Assembly: GCF_013408925.1 (NCBI RefSeq)
Contig: NZ_JACCAB010000001.1
Span: forward strand, 1,364,001 to 1,428,000
From: Pedococcus badiiscoriae
Lineage (GTDB): Bacteria; Actinomycetota; Actinomycetes; Actinomycetales; Dermatophilaceae
DNA: 64,000 nt
Reading direction: 5' to 3'
Both the position numbers and the translations under genes were made by a program. The notes beneath the pieces are model-generated. The model saw nothing but the letters and a program-made list of their open reading frames with translations, had not been told where the DNA came from and ran no database searches. Below, one piece after another: positions 16,388 through 24,819 of the stretch; the first letter of the stretch is position 1, and each line of letters begins with the position of its first letter.

Positions 16388-17704
16388 TCAGGCGACGACG
16401 TCGACCGCAGCTGTCTCCTCGGTATGCCGGGTGCCGGGCGTGCGGTGCAGGGCCCACCACAGCAGGGCGAGCGCGAGCAGTGACCCGAAGGTGTCGGCAT
16501 TCTGCAGGACCCGGCCGAACCAGCGCGGCCGGTCGGGGTGGTCCAGCCAGGTGATGCCCCACCACGGCAGCCGGCACAGGAAGAAGCCGGTCACCACCCC
16601 GGCGGCCACCAGGCGGCGCCGGTCGCGCAGCGGGTCCGCGCCCAGCACCGCGAAGATGACGACGACCATCCAGTGCAGGTGGTGGATCCAGGCCACCGGG
16701 GACAGCAGCACGGCCATCAGCCCGACGGCCGCGACCTCGCTGATCGAGTCGCCCGTGAGGTAGGCGCGCCGCGCGAGCTGGAAACCGATGAACCCCACCA
16801 CGGCCACGAGGACCAGCCACAGCACGTCGCCCGGCAGGCCGCTCGGCCCCAGCCGCAGCAGGAACCCTCGGATGCTCTGGTTGGACGTGCCGGCGTTGGG
16901 GCCGAGGCGAGCGGGGTCCTGGAGAGCGCCTCCCCAGAACGCGAACGAGGCCTCGGGCAGCAGCACCCACGACCCGATGGTCACCACCGCGGCGGTAGCC
17001 ACGGCGGTGATCGCCTCCTTCCACCGCCGGTTCACGAGGTAGTGGACGACGAAGACACCCGGCGTCAGCTTGATCGACATCGCCAGGCCGACCAGCACCC
17101 CCGGCGGGACGCGGCGCAGCAGCCCGGGCCGCGGTGTGCGCAGGTCCATGAGGCAGGCCAGCACCATGAAGGCGTTCACCTGCCCGAAGCGGATCCCGTC
17201 CGACACCGGGTGCAGCCACAGCATCGGCACGGTCAGCAGGGCCATCGTGACGGGTGCCAAGGGGCCGGTGCGGTGGATGAGGCGCCACCCGGCATACCAG
17301 ACGATCGCGGCTGTGGCCGCGATCTGGGCCCCCGTCCACAGCCAGCCGATGGCACCGAAGGGCAGCAAGGCCAACGGAATCGCGATCACCGCCGCGAACG
17401 GCGGATACGTGAAGGGCAGCAGCTGGGGGGACTCGGTCATCGCCGAGTAGATCGGTCGCCCGGTGAGGATCGAGACGCCCGCCTCGCGGTAGACCTCGAC
17501 GTCCACCTGCCACTGGTCCAGCGGCCAGAAGACGAGGTAGCGCAGCACCGGGATGGACGCGCCGGCGAGGATGACCACGACGGCCAGGGCCCAGCGCCTC
17601 GTCGGCGACCAGCCCGCCACCCACGAGGCCAGCCAGCGACCCAGCGTCTGGAACCGGTGGCCGCGACCTCGGGTCGTGGCTGCGGTCGGGGTCGCGGTGG
17701 TCAC
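16388..17704 (-). CDS. GT87 (GT-C) mannosyltransferase-like protein
   Basis: A 438-aa polytopic membrane protein with about ten hydrophobic segments. The first outer loop carries the acidic GT-C motif WQVDVEVYREA (D68, E70). SDGIRFGQVNAFMV and the IKLTPGVF segment are typical of the DUF2029/GT87 family that includes PimE and arabinofuranosyl/mannosyl transferases. It probably transfers mannose from polyprenyl-phosphate-mannose to a cell-envelope glycan or lipoglycan, with the acceptor unknown. It is divergent from the 740-aa membrane protein gene with only 41 nt between starts. A 198-nt gap to the convergent GDT1 gene contains no gene. Confidence 0.85.
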   Translation of the reverse strand: MTTATPTAATTRGRGHRFQTLGRWLASWVAGWSPTRRWALAVVVILAGASIPVLRYLVFWPLDQWQVDVEVYREAGVSILTGRPIYSAMTESPQLLPFTYPPFAAVIAIPLALLPFGAIGWLWTGAQIAATAAIVWYAGWRLIHRTGPLAPVTMALLTVPMLWLHPVSDGIRFGQVNAFMVLACLMDLRTPRPGLLRRVPPGVLVGLAMSIKLTPGVFVVHYLVNRRWKEAITAVATAAVVTIGSWVLLPEASFAFWGGALQDPARLGPNAGTSNQSIRGFLLRLGPSGLPGDVLWLVLVAVVGFIGFQLARRAYLTGDSISEVAAVGLMAVLLSPVAWIHHLHWMVVVIFAVLGADPLRDRRRLVAAGVVTGFFLCRLPWWGITWLDHPDRPRWFGRVLQNADTFGSLLALALLWWALHRTPGTRHTEETAAVDVVA

Positions 17705-17745
17705 GCCCCCATTCTGTCGTGCGGCGTGACCCGTAGCCTGTACGG

Positions 17746-19968
17746 GTGACCCGCCGCGCCCGACTCTGCCTCGCCGGCCTGTTCTCGTCCCTCCTCGTGA
17801 CCCTGCTCTCCGTGCTGCTGCCCGGCGCGACGGCCGTTGCCGCCGGCGAGACGACCGGCACCACCGGCGGGACCATCGGCGCGAGCACCGGGGGGAGCAA
17901 CCCGATCATCCTCATCGGCACGGGTGGCCTCACCTGGAGCGACGTGAGCCCGAAGGACACCCCGGCGCTCTGGTCGTTCCTGCGCGACGGGTCGACGGCG
18001 GCCCTGTCGGTGCGGTCGGTCTTCCCCAACACCTGCCCCGTGGACGGGTGGCTCAGCCTGTCCGCCGGCAACCGCGCGGCCGCGCCCGGCAAGGCCCAGG
18101 ACGGCAGCCGCGCGAACACCGACCCCTGTCCGCCCATCCCCGAGGTGAGCAGCGGCGTCGTGCCCGGCTGGAACACGTACGTCAAGGCCGCCAGGGATCT
18201 CAAGTTCGACTCCACCCTCGGCACCCTCGGCGAACAGCTCGCCTCCAACCGGCAGTGCGTGCAGGCCGTGGGGCCGGGGGCCGGGGTGGGCGCCGCCTAC
18301 CTGTCCGGGGCCGTGCCCAGGTATGCCGCGTTCGACCCCCAGCAGCTCACCGGACTGCTCTCGCGGTGCCGGGTCACCCTCGTCGACGTGGGCTCGCTGC
18401 GCGACCCCAGGGACCTGCCCACCGGTGAGGTGCCCACCCAGCCCGGCACCCGCCAGGCGCAGGCCATTGCCATCGACCGGCGGATCGGCGCGGTCCTGGC
18501 CGCCGCACCGAGTGGCTCCGACCTCGTCGTCGCGAGCCTGTCCGACGCGGGAGCGAGCGAACGCCTGCGACTGGTGGCAGCCAAGGGACCGCGGTTCGGG
18601 TCCGGCACCCTCTACTCGCCCTCCACCCGTCAGGACGGGCTGGTCCAGTCACCAGACCTGACCGTCACCGCCCTGAACGCTGCCGGCGTGCCGATCCCCA
18701 GCACCCTCGGCGGGTTCCCCCTGCGCAGGGGGACGGCGGGAGCCAACTCGGAGGCGGCGGCCCAGGACCGGCTCATGCACCTCCTGGACTTCGACCAGGC
18801 CAGCCACGAGGTCCACCCGCTCGTGCCGCCGTTCTTCAACGCCGTCGTGCTGGCGCAGATCGCGATCTACCTCTTGGCGGCCATCGTCTGGCGTCGTGAC
18901 TTCGGTTCGATCGAGCAGCGGCTGCGGCTGCTGAGCATCACCCGTCGGGTGGCCGTGGTCGCCGCGGCCATCCCGGCCTCCACGTTCCTGGCCAACCTGA
19001 TCCCGTGGTGGCGCTTCCCCATCCCGATGCTGGCGGCCGTCCTCAGCGTGGGGCTGTTCGTCGCCGTCATCTCCGCGATCGCGCTGCTCGGACCGTGGGC
19101 CCGCCGCCTCACCGGACCCATGGTCGTGGTCGCGCTCGCCACCATGGTGGTCCTGGGCGGCGACGTGATGCTCGGCTCACACCTGCAGATCTCCTCGCTG
19201 ATGGGACTGCAACCCGTCGTCGGCGGCCGCTTCTACGGCATGGGCAACGTGACGTTCGCGCTGTTCGCCACGGCCGCCCTGCTCCTGTGCATCGCGGTGT
19301 CCAACCACTACGTCCGCCAGGGCAACCCCCGCGCAGGGGCCGCTGCGGCCCTGGCCATCGGGCTGGTGGCCGTCGTCGTCGACGGCTACCCCGGGTGGGG
19401 CGCTGACGGTGGCGGCCCACCGGCCCTGCTGCCCGGCCTGGTCTACCTCGTGCTCGCGATCCTGGGGATCAAGATGACGTGGCGCCGTGGCGCCCTCGTG
19501 GCGGCCGGGACGGTCGCCCTGTTCCTGCTGGTCGGCTTCCTCGACTCCCTGCGAGGACCCGAGAACCAGTCCCACCTGGGGCGCTTCTTCCGGTCGATCT
19601 TCACCGGCGGGGCGGGCGACATCATCGTGCGCAAGCTCCAGCAGAACCTCGACGTCCTCTTCGGCAACTACCCCCTGGCGCTGCTGGTCCCCATCGCGCT
19701 GGTGTTCGTCATCGTCATCCTGGCCCGGCCGACGTCGTGGGGGTCGCGGTCCCTGCAACGCTCGTACGAAGCGTGCCCGACGCTGCGCCCCGGTCTGATC
19801 GCCCTGCTCATCACGCTGACCATCGGCTTCGCGATCAACGACTCCGGGGTGGCGATCCCGGCCAACGGCGCGATCATCGCGATCCCGCTGATCATCGCCG
19901 TCAGCGTCAGGGCGCTGGAGGACGAGGCTCGGGAGTCGGCGACCACACGCGCCTCGCGGCGAGGGTGA
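17746..19968 (+). CDS. Large membrane protein with alkaline-phosphatase-like outer domain
   Basis: 740 aa, with a signal/anchor segment (about 8-32) and an outer domain of roughly residues 50-340. A C-terminal membrane part has some ten helices (about 365-725). The outer domain begins IILIGTGGLTWSD and contains FPNTCPVDGWLSLSAGNRA and VVASLSDAG, a layout resembling the alkaline phosphatase superfamily fold. A full set of metal ligands is not obvious, so activity is doubtful. It sits among mannosyltransferases, which suggests a role in envelope glycan or lipid assembly. No characterised homologue is recognised. GTG 17746 starts directly before the anchor. The 3' end overlaps the mptB-like gene by 62 nt. 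Confidence 0.75.
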   Translation: MTRRARLCLAGLFSSLLVTLLSVLLPGATAVAAGETTGTTGGTIGASTGGSNPIILIGTGGLTWSDVSPKDTPALWSFLRDGSTAALSVRSVFPNTCPVDGWLSLSAGNRAAAPGKAQDGSRANTDPCPPIPEVSSGVVPGWNTYVKAARDLKFDSTLGTLGEQLASNRQCVQAVGPGAGVGAAYLSGAVPRYAAFDPQQLTGLLSRCRVTLVDVGSLRDPRDLPTGEVPTQPGTRQAQAIAIDRRIGAVLAAAPSGSDLVVASLSDAGASERLRLVAAKGPRFGSGTLYSPSTRQDGLVQSPDLTVTALNAAGVPIPSTLGGFPLRRGTAGANSEAAAQDRLMHLLDFDQASHEVHPLVPPFFNAVVLAQIAIYLLAAIVWRRDFGSIEQRLRLLSITRRVAVVAAAIPASTFLANLIPWWRFPIPMLAAVLSVGLFVAVISAIALLGPWARRLTGPMVVVALATMVVLGGDVMLGSHLQISSLMGLQPVVGGRFYGMGNVTFALFATAALLLCIAVSNHYVRQGNPRAGAAAALAIGLVAVVVDGYPGWGADGGGPPALLPGLVYLVLAILGIKMTWRRGALVAAGTVALFLLVGFLDSLRGPENQSHLGRFFRSIFTGGAGDIIVRKLQQNLDVLFGNYPLALLVPIALVFVIVILARPTSWGSRSLQRSYEACPTLRPGLIALLITLTIGFAINDSGVAIPANGAIIAIPLIIAVSVRALEDEARESATTRASRRG

Positions 19969-21493
19969 GCCAGGCCCAGACCAGCAGCACGGCATACGGC
20001 ACGGGGGTGCGACGCACCCAGAGCGTGGCGCGCTCGACGGTCGGCGTCATGCCCACGACGCGTCCGGGCACGTAGGCGAACGCCATCGCGACCAGGCGCA
20101 CCAGCAGGATCCCGTCCAGGACGCTGGCCGCCAACACGGGCAGGGTCGCCCACGTGAGCAGGTCGTACCAGGGCAGCGAGTAGGGCGCCGCGACCGTGTA
20201 GGCCGTGCTCAGCACCAGCGCCCACCTCACCGCCACCCCGGTCGACGTGGCCGGCGCGAGGTGTCGGGTCAGCCGGGCGAAGACGACGACGAAGCCCACG
20301 ACCGCCACGACGGCCAGCACCGTGACCACGGTGCGCGCCGTGCCGGACGCGAGCGGGCCGCTCAGGGCTTCGTAGAGCAGGCGCCACGGCGTCGCGAGGG
20401 AGATCGACCGGCGGGCGCGGTTCAGCTGGTCGAAGACGTGCGGGCCGGCCCACAGGTGCAGGGGGATGACGAGGACGAGGGCAGCCGACGCGAACGCAAT
20501 GGCCCGGGTGACGAACCCCGCCCGCTCGTGGACCCACCAGCCGAGCAGCACCGCGAGCGCCACCACTCCGTAGGTGATCTTGCAGGACACGGCGAGGCCG
20601 GCGAACGCCCCGGCCGCCACAGGCCGACGCACCGCCAGCACCAGCGCCGCCATGGCCAGCGCCGCGGCGACGAGGTCGACGTGCGCACCGAGCACCCCGA
20701 TCCCGAAGACGACCGGGTTGAGCGTCCACAGCGTGTCGACGCGTCGCGGGGTCGCGCCCGCGCGCAGCAGCAGGAACCGCACTGCCAGCCAGGCCAGCAC
20801 GACCAGGACCTGCCAGCACCAGACGGTCTCGCGCAGGTTGGCCCCTGCCACGTGCGAGGTGAGCCCCTGCAGCAGGGTGGCCACCGGACCGTAGATGCTC
20901 ACCGTGCCGGTCCACGGCGGTTCGACCGCCGAGGTCACCGGGTCGAGGGCCGACCACGCGTTCGGCGGGGTGAGGTAGGGGTCGCCCCCGAGAGCGGCGA
21001 TCCGTCCGTAGGCCGCGTAGTTGGTGTGGTCGGCGGACCCGAAGGGAGCAGTCAGCAGGGCCAACAGACCCAGTCCGAGCGGCCGCCCCCACCCGCCCGC
21101 CGTCGCCCCGCCACGTCTCCAGGCAAAAGGGGACTCAGCGCCGCCTCCTCCTGCGAAGGGTGAGTTGGCGCCGGGCACCAGCCTGCGCCGCGCCCGGGCG
21201 GCCACCGCGCCGAGCATTCCGGCCCCCGACACGACGGAGGGCTCGCCGCGCAGCCGCGCGCCCACCCCCAGGGCGCCGATCGCGTAGGCCGCCCACAGCA
21301 GACCGGTCACGAGGGCCGGGCCAGGTGACCACGGGAGGTCTCCCGGGGCCAAGCCGCGCGGGCCCAGCGGGGGTTTCGCGGCGCTGGGTCCAGCCAGCCC
21401 GACCAGCAGCAGCAGCGCGAACGACAGGGTCAGCGCGGGTGTCGCGACCCGGCCCCACCGGGACGTCGAGGCCCCACCCGCCGTCATCATCAT
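19907..21493 (-). CDS. mptB: MptB-like alpha-1,6-mannosyltransferase
   Basis: A 528-aa polytopic membrane protein with about 12 helices. The conserved outer loop SADHTNYAAYGRIAALGG, followed by DPYLTPP and EPPWTGTVSIYGP, is characteristic of polyprenol-phosphomannose-dependent alpha-1,6-mannosyltransferases of the MptB type. These extend the mannan backbone of lipomannan-like glycans on the outer face. A Gly/Ser-rich insertion with two SPFA copies (about residues 110-125) is unusual. The start region encodes three successive methionines (21493, 21490, 21487). It is preceded by a chain of tiny ORFs coupled by ATGA overlaps that connects it to the GT2 gene. The 3' end overlaps the convergent 740-aa gene. 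Confidence 0.82.
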   Translation of the reverse strand: MMMTAGGASTSRWGRVATPALTLSFALLLLVGLAGPSAAKPPLGPRGLAPGDLPWSPGPALVTGLLWAAYAIGALGVGARLRGEPSVVSGAGMLGAVAARARRRLVPGANSPFAGGGGAESPFAWRRGGATAGGWGRPLGLGLLALLTAPFGSADHTNYAAYGRIAALGGDPYLTPPNAWSALDPVTSAVEPPWTGTVSIYGPVATLLQGLTSHVAGANLRETVWCWQVLVVLAWLAVRFLLLRAGATPRRVDTLWTLNPVVFGIGVLGAHVDLVAAALAMAALVLAVRRPVAAGAFAGLAVSCKITYGVVALAVLLGWWVHERAGFVTRAIAFASAALVLVIPLHLWAGPHVFDQLNRARRSISLATPWRLLYEALSGPLASGTARTVVTVLAVVAVVGFVVVFARLTRHLAPATSTGVAVRWALVLSTAYTVAAPYSLPWYDLLTWATLPVLAASVLDGILLVRLVAMAFAYVPGRVVGMTPTVERATLWVRRTPVPYAVLLVWAWLTLAARRVWSPTPEPRPPAP

Positions 21494-21496
21494 GGG

Positions 21497-21557
21497 GTCA
21501 TCATCGTGGCGTCATCGTGGCGTCATCGTGGCGTCATCGTGGCGTGGTGGTCATCAT
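21497..21557 (-). repeat. 11-bp repeats forming coupled mini-ORF chain
   Basis: Read on the minus strand, GCCACGATGAC is repeated three times exactly (+ strand GTCATCGTGGC at 21511, 21522 and 21533) with one longer variant (21497-21510). Each unit creates a mini-ORF of sequence M-T-P-R-stop whose TGA overlaps the next ATG as ATGA. In order they are a seven-codon ORF from ATG 21557, three MTPR ORFs from 21537, 21526 and 21515, and MMTP from 21504, whose TGA overlaps the mptB ATG at 21493. This is direct from the sequence. Whether the mini-ORFs are translated is unknown. Confidence 0.75.
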
Positions 21558-21564
21558 CGCGCCG

Positions 21565-22305
21565 TCAGCGCAGCCCGCGCCGCACCCGGCGGCGCGCCAG
21601 GGCGAGAGCCACGTCGCGGTACTGCCTGGCCCGGTGCACCTGGCCGCGCCAGTCCGCCCCGCTGACCCGGTGGTGCAGCTCGCACGGCACCTCCTCGACG
21701 CGCAGGCCGGCCAGCAGGACGTCGATGGTCAGGCCGACCTCCACGCCCCAGCCGCGCGCGAGCGGGCTGGCGGCCTCGAACGCCTGGCGCGAGACGCACC
21801 GCATCCCGGACAGCGGCTGCTGGGGGATGAAACCGGTGAGGTCCTCGATCCCCCTGCGGGCGAGCCGCACCACGAAGCCGTGGCCGCCCCCCGCCGTCTT
21901 CTGCGGCGGGAGCGTCGCGATCGTCATGTCCGCGCGACCCTCGAGGACGGCCGGCACCAGCACTGCGACGTTGGCGGCGCTGTCCTCCAGATCGGCGTCG
22001 ACGAAGAGCAGCGGTCGTCGGCCCGGCGAGCTCCCCACACGTCCCTCGACCCCCTCGTGCCGTGCGACGTACCCGGCACCCGTGGTCATCGCCGCCGCCT
22101 TGCCCCGGTTGCGGGCGTGGCGCACCACCTCGGCGCCGGCCGCCCGTGCGATCTCGGCCGTGCCGTCCGTGCTGCCGTCGTCGACGACCACCACCAGGTC
22201 CACCCCCGGTATGCCGCGCACGGCACCGACCGTCGCGGCGATCCGGTCCGCCTCGTCCTTGGCGGGGATCACCGCGGCCACGGTCGGGGGCAGGGGCTCC
22301 GTCAT
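21565..22305 (-). CDS. Family 2 glycosyltransferase
   Basis: A 246-aa cytoplasmic or membrane-associated GT-A enzyme. The nucleotide-sugar site is VVVVDDGSTDGTAE (about 37-50), and the metal-binding DxD is in LFVDADLED. There are no transmembrane helices, so it resembles UDP-glucose or GDP-mannose dependent transferases that make lipid-linked or phosphoglycerate sugars. The PLSGMRC and WGVEVGL segments are acceptor-site-like. It lies between the DUF5926 and mptB-like genes on the same strand, and both junctions carry repeat-built mini-ORFs. It may supply a polyprenyl-phosphate sugar to the neighbouring mannosyltransferase, which is inference from context. Confidence 0.85.
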   Translation of the reverse strand: MTEPLPPTVAAVIPAKDEADRIAATVGAVRGIPGVDLVVVVDDGSTDGTAEIARAAGAEVVRHARNRGKAAAMTTGAGYVARHEGVEGRVGSSPGRRPLLFVDADLEDSAANVAVLVPAVLEGRADMTIATLPPQKTAGGGHGFVVRLARRGIEDLTGFIPQQPLSGMRCVSRQAFEAASPLARGWGVEVGLTIDVLLAGLRVEEVPCELHHRVSGADWRGQVHRARQYRDVALALARRRVRRGLR

Positions 22306-22332
22306 GTCAGCGAGGTCATGTCAGCGGGTCAT
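22302..22332 (-). repeat. Direct repeats with two mini-ORFs before GT2 gene
   Basis: On the plus strand GTCATGTCAGCG occurs at 22301, 22316 and 22329. On the minus strand this gives M-T-R-stop from ATG 22332, then one base, then M-T-S-L-T-stop from ATG 22319. The TGA of the second overlaps the GT2 ATG at 22305 as ATGA. The upstream DUF5926 gene stops 14 nt before the first mini-ORF. The arrangement mirrors the longer chain at 21497-21557. Confidence 0.65.
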
Positions 22333-22346
22333 GTCAGCGAGCCACG

Positions 22347-23237
22347 TCAGCGCAGCGTCACCTGGCGGCTGAGCAGCCCGGACCGGGCCCGACGCTCCTG
22401 CGCGGTGAGGGGCGAGTCGTCCGCCGCGGCCGCGGCATACCTGGTCATGAACTCGGCCAGCGGCGCCTCGTAGTCGTCCGCTGCCTTGTCGGACTCCAGG
22501 TCCCAGACGGGCACGAGCAGGCCCCCGGCGCGGAAGGCGCCCAGCAGGCGGGTCGGCTCACCGAGCCCGCTCTCGCCCGCCGCGTGCAGGCGGGCGAGCG
22601 CGTCGGTGGCGACGTCCTCGTCCTCGGGGAGCACGAGGCGGATGTGGGTCCGCTCGCCGATCCGGCACCAGTAGGCCGATGCCGCTGCGCTCATCTTGAC
22701 GGTCGGGATGACGGACTCGTTGGCGCGGTCGAGCGAGGCCTTGGCCTCGTCGTCGAGCTCGCTGTCACCGACCCAGAAGTCGAAGCCCTCGTGGACCGTC
22801 ACCTCGAACGGCGCAGAGGTGTCGAGCAGGTCCTGGAGCCGGGGGGTGTCCGCCGTCGCGGCGGGGGTGCTGGTGATGGGCATTCCCTGCTCGGCGCTGG
22901 CGGCCGCCAGCAGCGAGGTTGCCAGGTCGCGGGACGCGTCGCCGGAGATGGATCCCGACTGGGTGCCGACGAAGACCGCACCATCGGCTCGGTGCAGCCC
23001 CGGCCACGCGAGCGGCAGGACCGTCGCGATGGTCACCTCGCTGGGTGCTCCCTGCGGGGCCTGACCCTTGGCGAACGTGACGGTCGCCGTGGCTGCCGGG
23101 AGGATCTCGCGCAGGGCGACCCAGTCGGTCTCGCCGGGCAGACCCTGGAACGGCCGCGCGACGAACGGCGCCGGGTCGACGCGCGGGGAGACGGAGCCGT
23201 GGTCTGCGCCCTTGCGACGCCGTGATGCCTTGCCCAT
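22347..23237 (-). CDS. DUF5926-like protein
   Basis: A 296-aa soluble protein with a very basic N-terminus, MGKASRRRKG, shared by a conserved actinobacterial family that I recognise as DUF5926 with moderate confidence. After it come two similar-looking alpha/beta modules (about 25-150 and 155-290). There is no catalytic motif, signal or membrane segment. Function is unknown. The ATG at 23237 gives the conserved start, and the open frame upstream is antisense or shadow. The gene leads a minus-strand set (DUF5926, GT2, mptB-like) and lies 35 nt after the RsbW-like ATPase gene. Confidence 0.7.
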   Translation of the reverse strand: MGKASRRRKGADHGSVSPRVDPAPFVARPFQGLPGETDWVALREILPAATATVTFAKGQAPQGAPSEVTIATVLPLAWPGLHRADGAVFVGTQSGSISGDASRDLATSLLAAASAEQGMPITSTPAATADTPRLQDLLDTSAPFEVTVHEGFDFWVGDSELDDEAKASLDRANESVIPTVKMSAAASAYWCRIGERTHIRLVLPEDEDVATDALARLHAAGESGLGEPTRLLGAFRAGGLLVPVWDLESDKAADDYEAPLAEFMTRYAAAAADDSPLTAQERRARSGLLSRQVTLR

Positions 23238-23272
23238 GGCGCAAACCCTAGTGGTGACGGTCCCCGTGCGGC

Positions 23273-23758
23273 TCAGTGGCTGCGACGCCGCGAGGGGCCG
23301 CCGAGCGAGGCCCACACCGTCGACCCGTTGCGGTCCTCGGTCACCCCCCACTCGTGGGCGAGGCTGCGCACGATGCGCAGCCCGCGGCCCGAGGGCGCCC
23401 AGATGGTGCGGGGGGCCGGACGGGGGGTGCTTTCGCTGCCGCCGTCGGTGACCTCGACCTCGACGACGCCACCCTTGACCTTCCAGTGCACCCGCAGGTT
23501 GCCGTCGGCCAGGGGACGGGCGTGCCGGATGGCGTTGGAGACCAGCTCGGACACCACGATCTCGGCCTCGTCGACGACCGCGGCGGAGACGTCGCGCGCC
23601 TCGAGGTCGTCCACGAGGGCCTTGCGGATCTGGGCCACCGAGGTGGCCCGCCACGGGACGCGGACGGTCCGGGACGCGTCGCGGCTCCGTCCCGCCGACG
23701 ACGGCTCTGAGCGGTGGGGGCGTTCCCCCATCGGTGCTGCTGCCATGCCCTTGCCCAT
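23273..23758 (-). CDS. RsbW-like ATP-binding regulator
   Basis: A 161-aa protein with a histidine-kinase-type ATPase domain (GHKL). The N-box is ELVSNAIRHA at 71-80, VTDGG at 103-107 is the G1 box, and SGRGLRIV at 123-130 is the G2 region. There is no dimerisation/phosphoacceptor domain, so it belongs with anti-sigma factor kinases (RsbW/SpoIIAB type) common in actinobacteria. No adjacent anti-anti-sigma or matching sigma gene is present, and its target is unknown. ATG 23758 is the first start, with another at 23746. It is on the same strand as the glycerophosphodiesterase gene 28 nt upstream. Confidence 0.85.
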   Translation of the reverse strand: MGKGMAAAPMGERPHRSEPSSAGRSRDASRTVRVPWRATSVAQIRKALVDDLEARDVSAAVVDEAEIVVSELVSNAIRHARPLADGNLRVHWKVKGGVVEVEVTDGGSESTPRPAPRTIWAPSGRGLRIVRSLAHEWGVTEDRNGSTVWASLGGPSRRRSH

Positions 23759-23786
23759 GTCCGATCGTTGCGAGTTCGCTCGGAGA

Positions 23787-24683
23787 CTACCCACTGACCT
23801 GCACAGCGTCGAGGACCGCGCGCGGACGGTTGCTGATGATCGCGTCGACCCCCAGCTCCAGACAGAGGGCGATATCGGCCGTCTCGTCGACCGTCCAGGC
23901 ATAGACCTCGTGCCCGTGGCGGTGCTGTCGAGCCACCGTCTGGGGGTAGCGGCGCAGGATCTCGATGTCGATCCCGACCGTGTGGACACCCTTGGGCAGG
24001 GACCCGTCGCGGAACCGGAACGGCACCGAGTCCTCGATGAGGTAGACCGCCGGGACGTCGGGGCAGAGCTGGCGCATCCGCTGGACCGCGAGCTGGGAGA
24101 ACGACATCACGCGCACCCAGTGCTGGCCGGGACGTCGCGGGCCGTCGAGGTCGAACTCGGCGAGCACCCGGGCCAGCTGGCGCTCCACCAGGCCGGCGTA
24201 CCGGGTCGGGTGCTTGGTCTCGATGGCCAGCCCGATCGGGCGCTCGGACTCCAGGACGGTCGCCAGCAGCGTGCGGAGAGTGAGCAACCGGTTGCGGTCG
24301 CGGTCGGGGACCTCGACGTCGCCGGGGTGGTCCTTCTTCCACGAACCCCAGTCGAGGCCCTCGAGCTCCGCGAGCTCGAGGGTCGAGACGATGCCGCGTC
24401 CGTTGGAGGTGCGGTTGACGCGGCGGTCGTGGACGCAGACGAGGTGGGAGTCAGCGGTGAGCCGCACATCGCACTCCAGGGCATCCGCACCCTCCTCGAT
24501 GGCCCGCACGTAGGCCCGAAGGGTGTGCTCCGGTTCAGCGATGCTGGAGCCACGATGGGCGATCACCAGCGGGATGTGGCCCACTGCGCCGTGGGAGGGC
24601 GCGGGGACGACGTCGTCGAGCACCCGACCATGCTTCCACACGACGTCCGCTCCCACCCAGCGCCACCCAGGGCGCCGCGCCAC
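23787..24683 (-). CDS. Glycerophosphodiester phosphodiesterase
   Basis: A 298-aa enzyme of the GDPD TIM-barrel family. It hydrolyses glycerophosphodiesters to glycerol-3-phosphate and an alcohol. The active-site residues are in VIAHRGSSIAEPEHT (H43, R44, E52) and LECDVRLTADSH (E70, D72), with H85 in VCVHD. ETKHPTRY also carries a conserved glutamate. There is no signal peptide, so it probably acts on cytoplasmic substrates from phospholipid turnover. The first about 35 residues are not part of the domain, and a downstream start is possible. It is divergent from the sigma factor gene. Confidence 0.9.
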   Translation of the reverse strand: MARRPGWRWVGADVVWKHGRVLDDVVPAPSHGAVGHIPLVIAHRGSSIAEPEHTLRAYVRAIEEGADALECDVRLTADSHLVCVHDRRVNRTSNGRGIVSTLELAELEGLDWGSWKKDHPGDVEVPDRDRNRLLTLRTLLATVLESERPIGLAIETKHPTRYAGLVERQLARVLAEFDLDGPRRPGQHWVRVMSFSQLAVQRMRQLCPDVPAVYLIEDSVPFRFRDGSLPKGVHTVGIDIEILRRYPQTVARQHRHGHEVYAWTVDETADIALCLELGVDAIISNRPRAVLDAVQVSG

Positions 24684-24819
24684 TCAACCGCACAGGCCCC
24701 CAGCGCCACCCGAGGACGGCGCGCCGATGCGGCACGATGGCTGCGGGCCACCCGGCATACGCCAGCGGGCCCGGCATGGCGCGAAACAGGACTCACACGA
24801 CGGGGAGGTGCGGCGTTCC

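Noticed and set aside
24684-24819. Longer start for the sigma factor in the divergent region.
   Set aside because: The in-frame extension lacks sigma features, and the ribosome site GGGGAGG supports ATG 24820.
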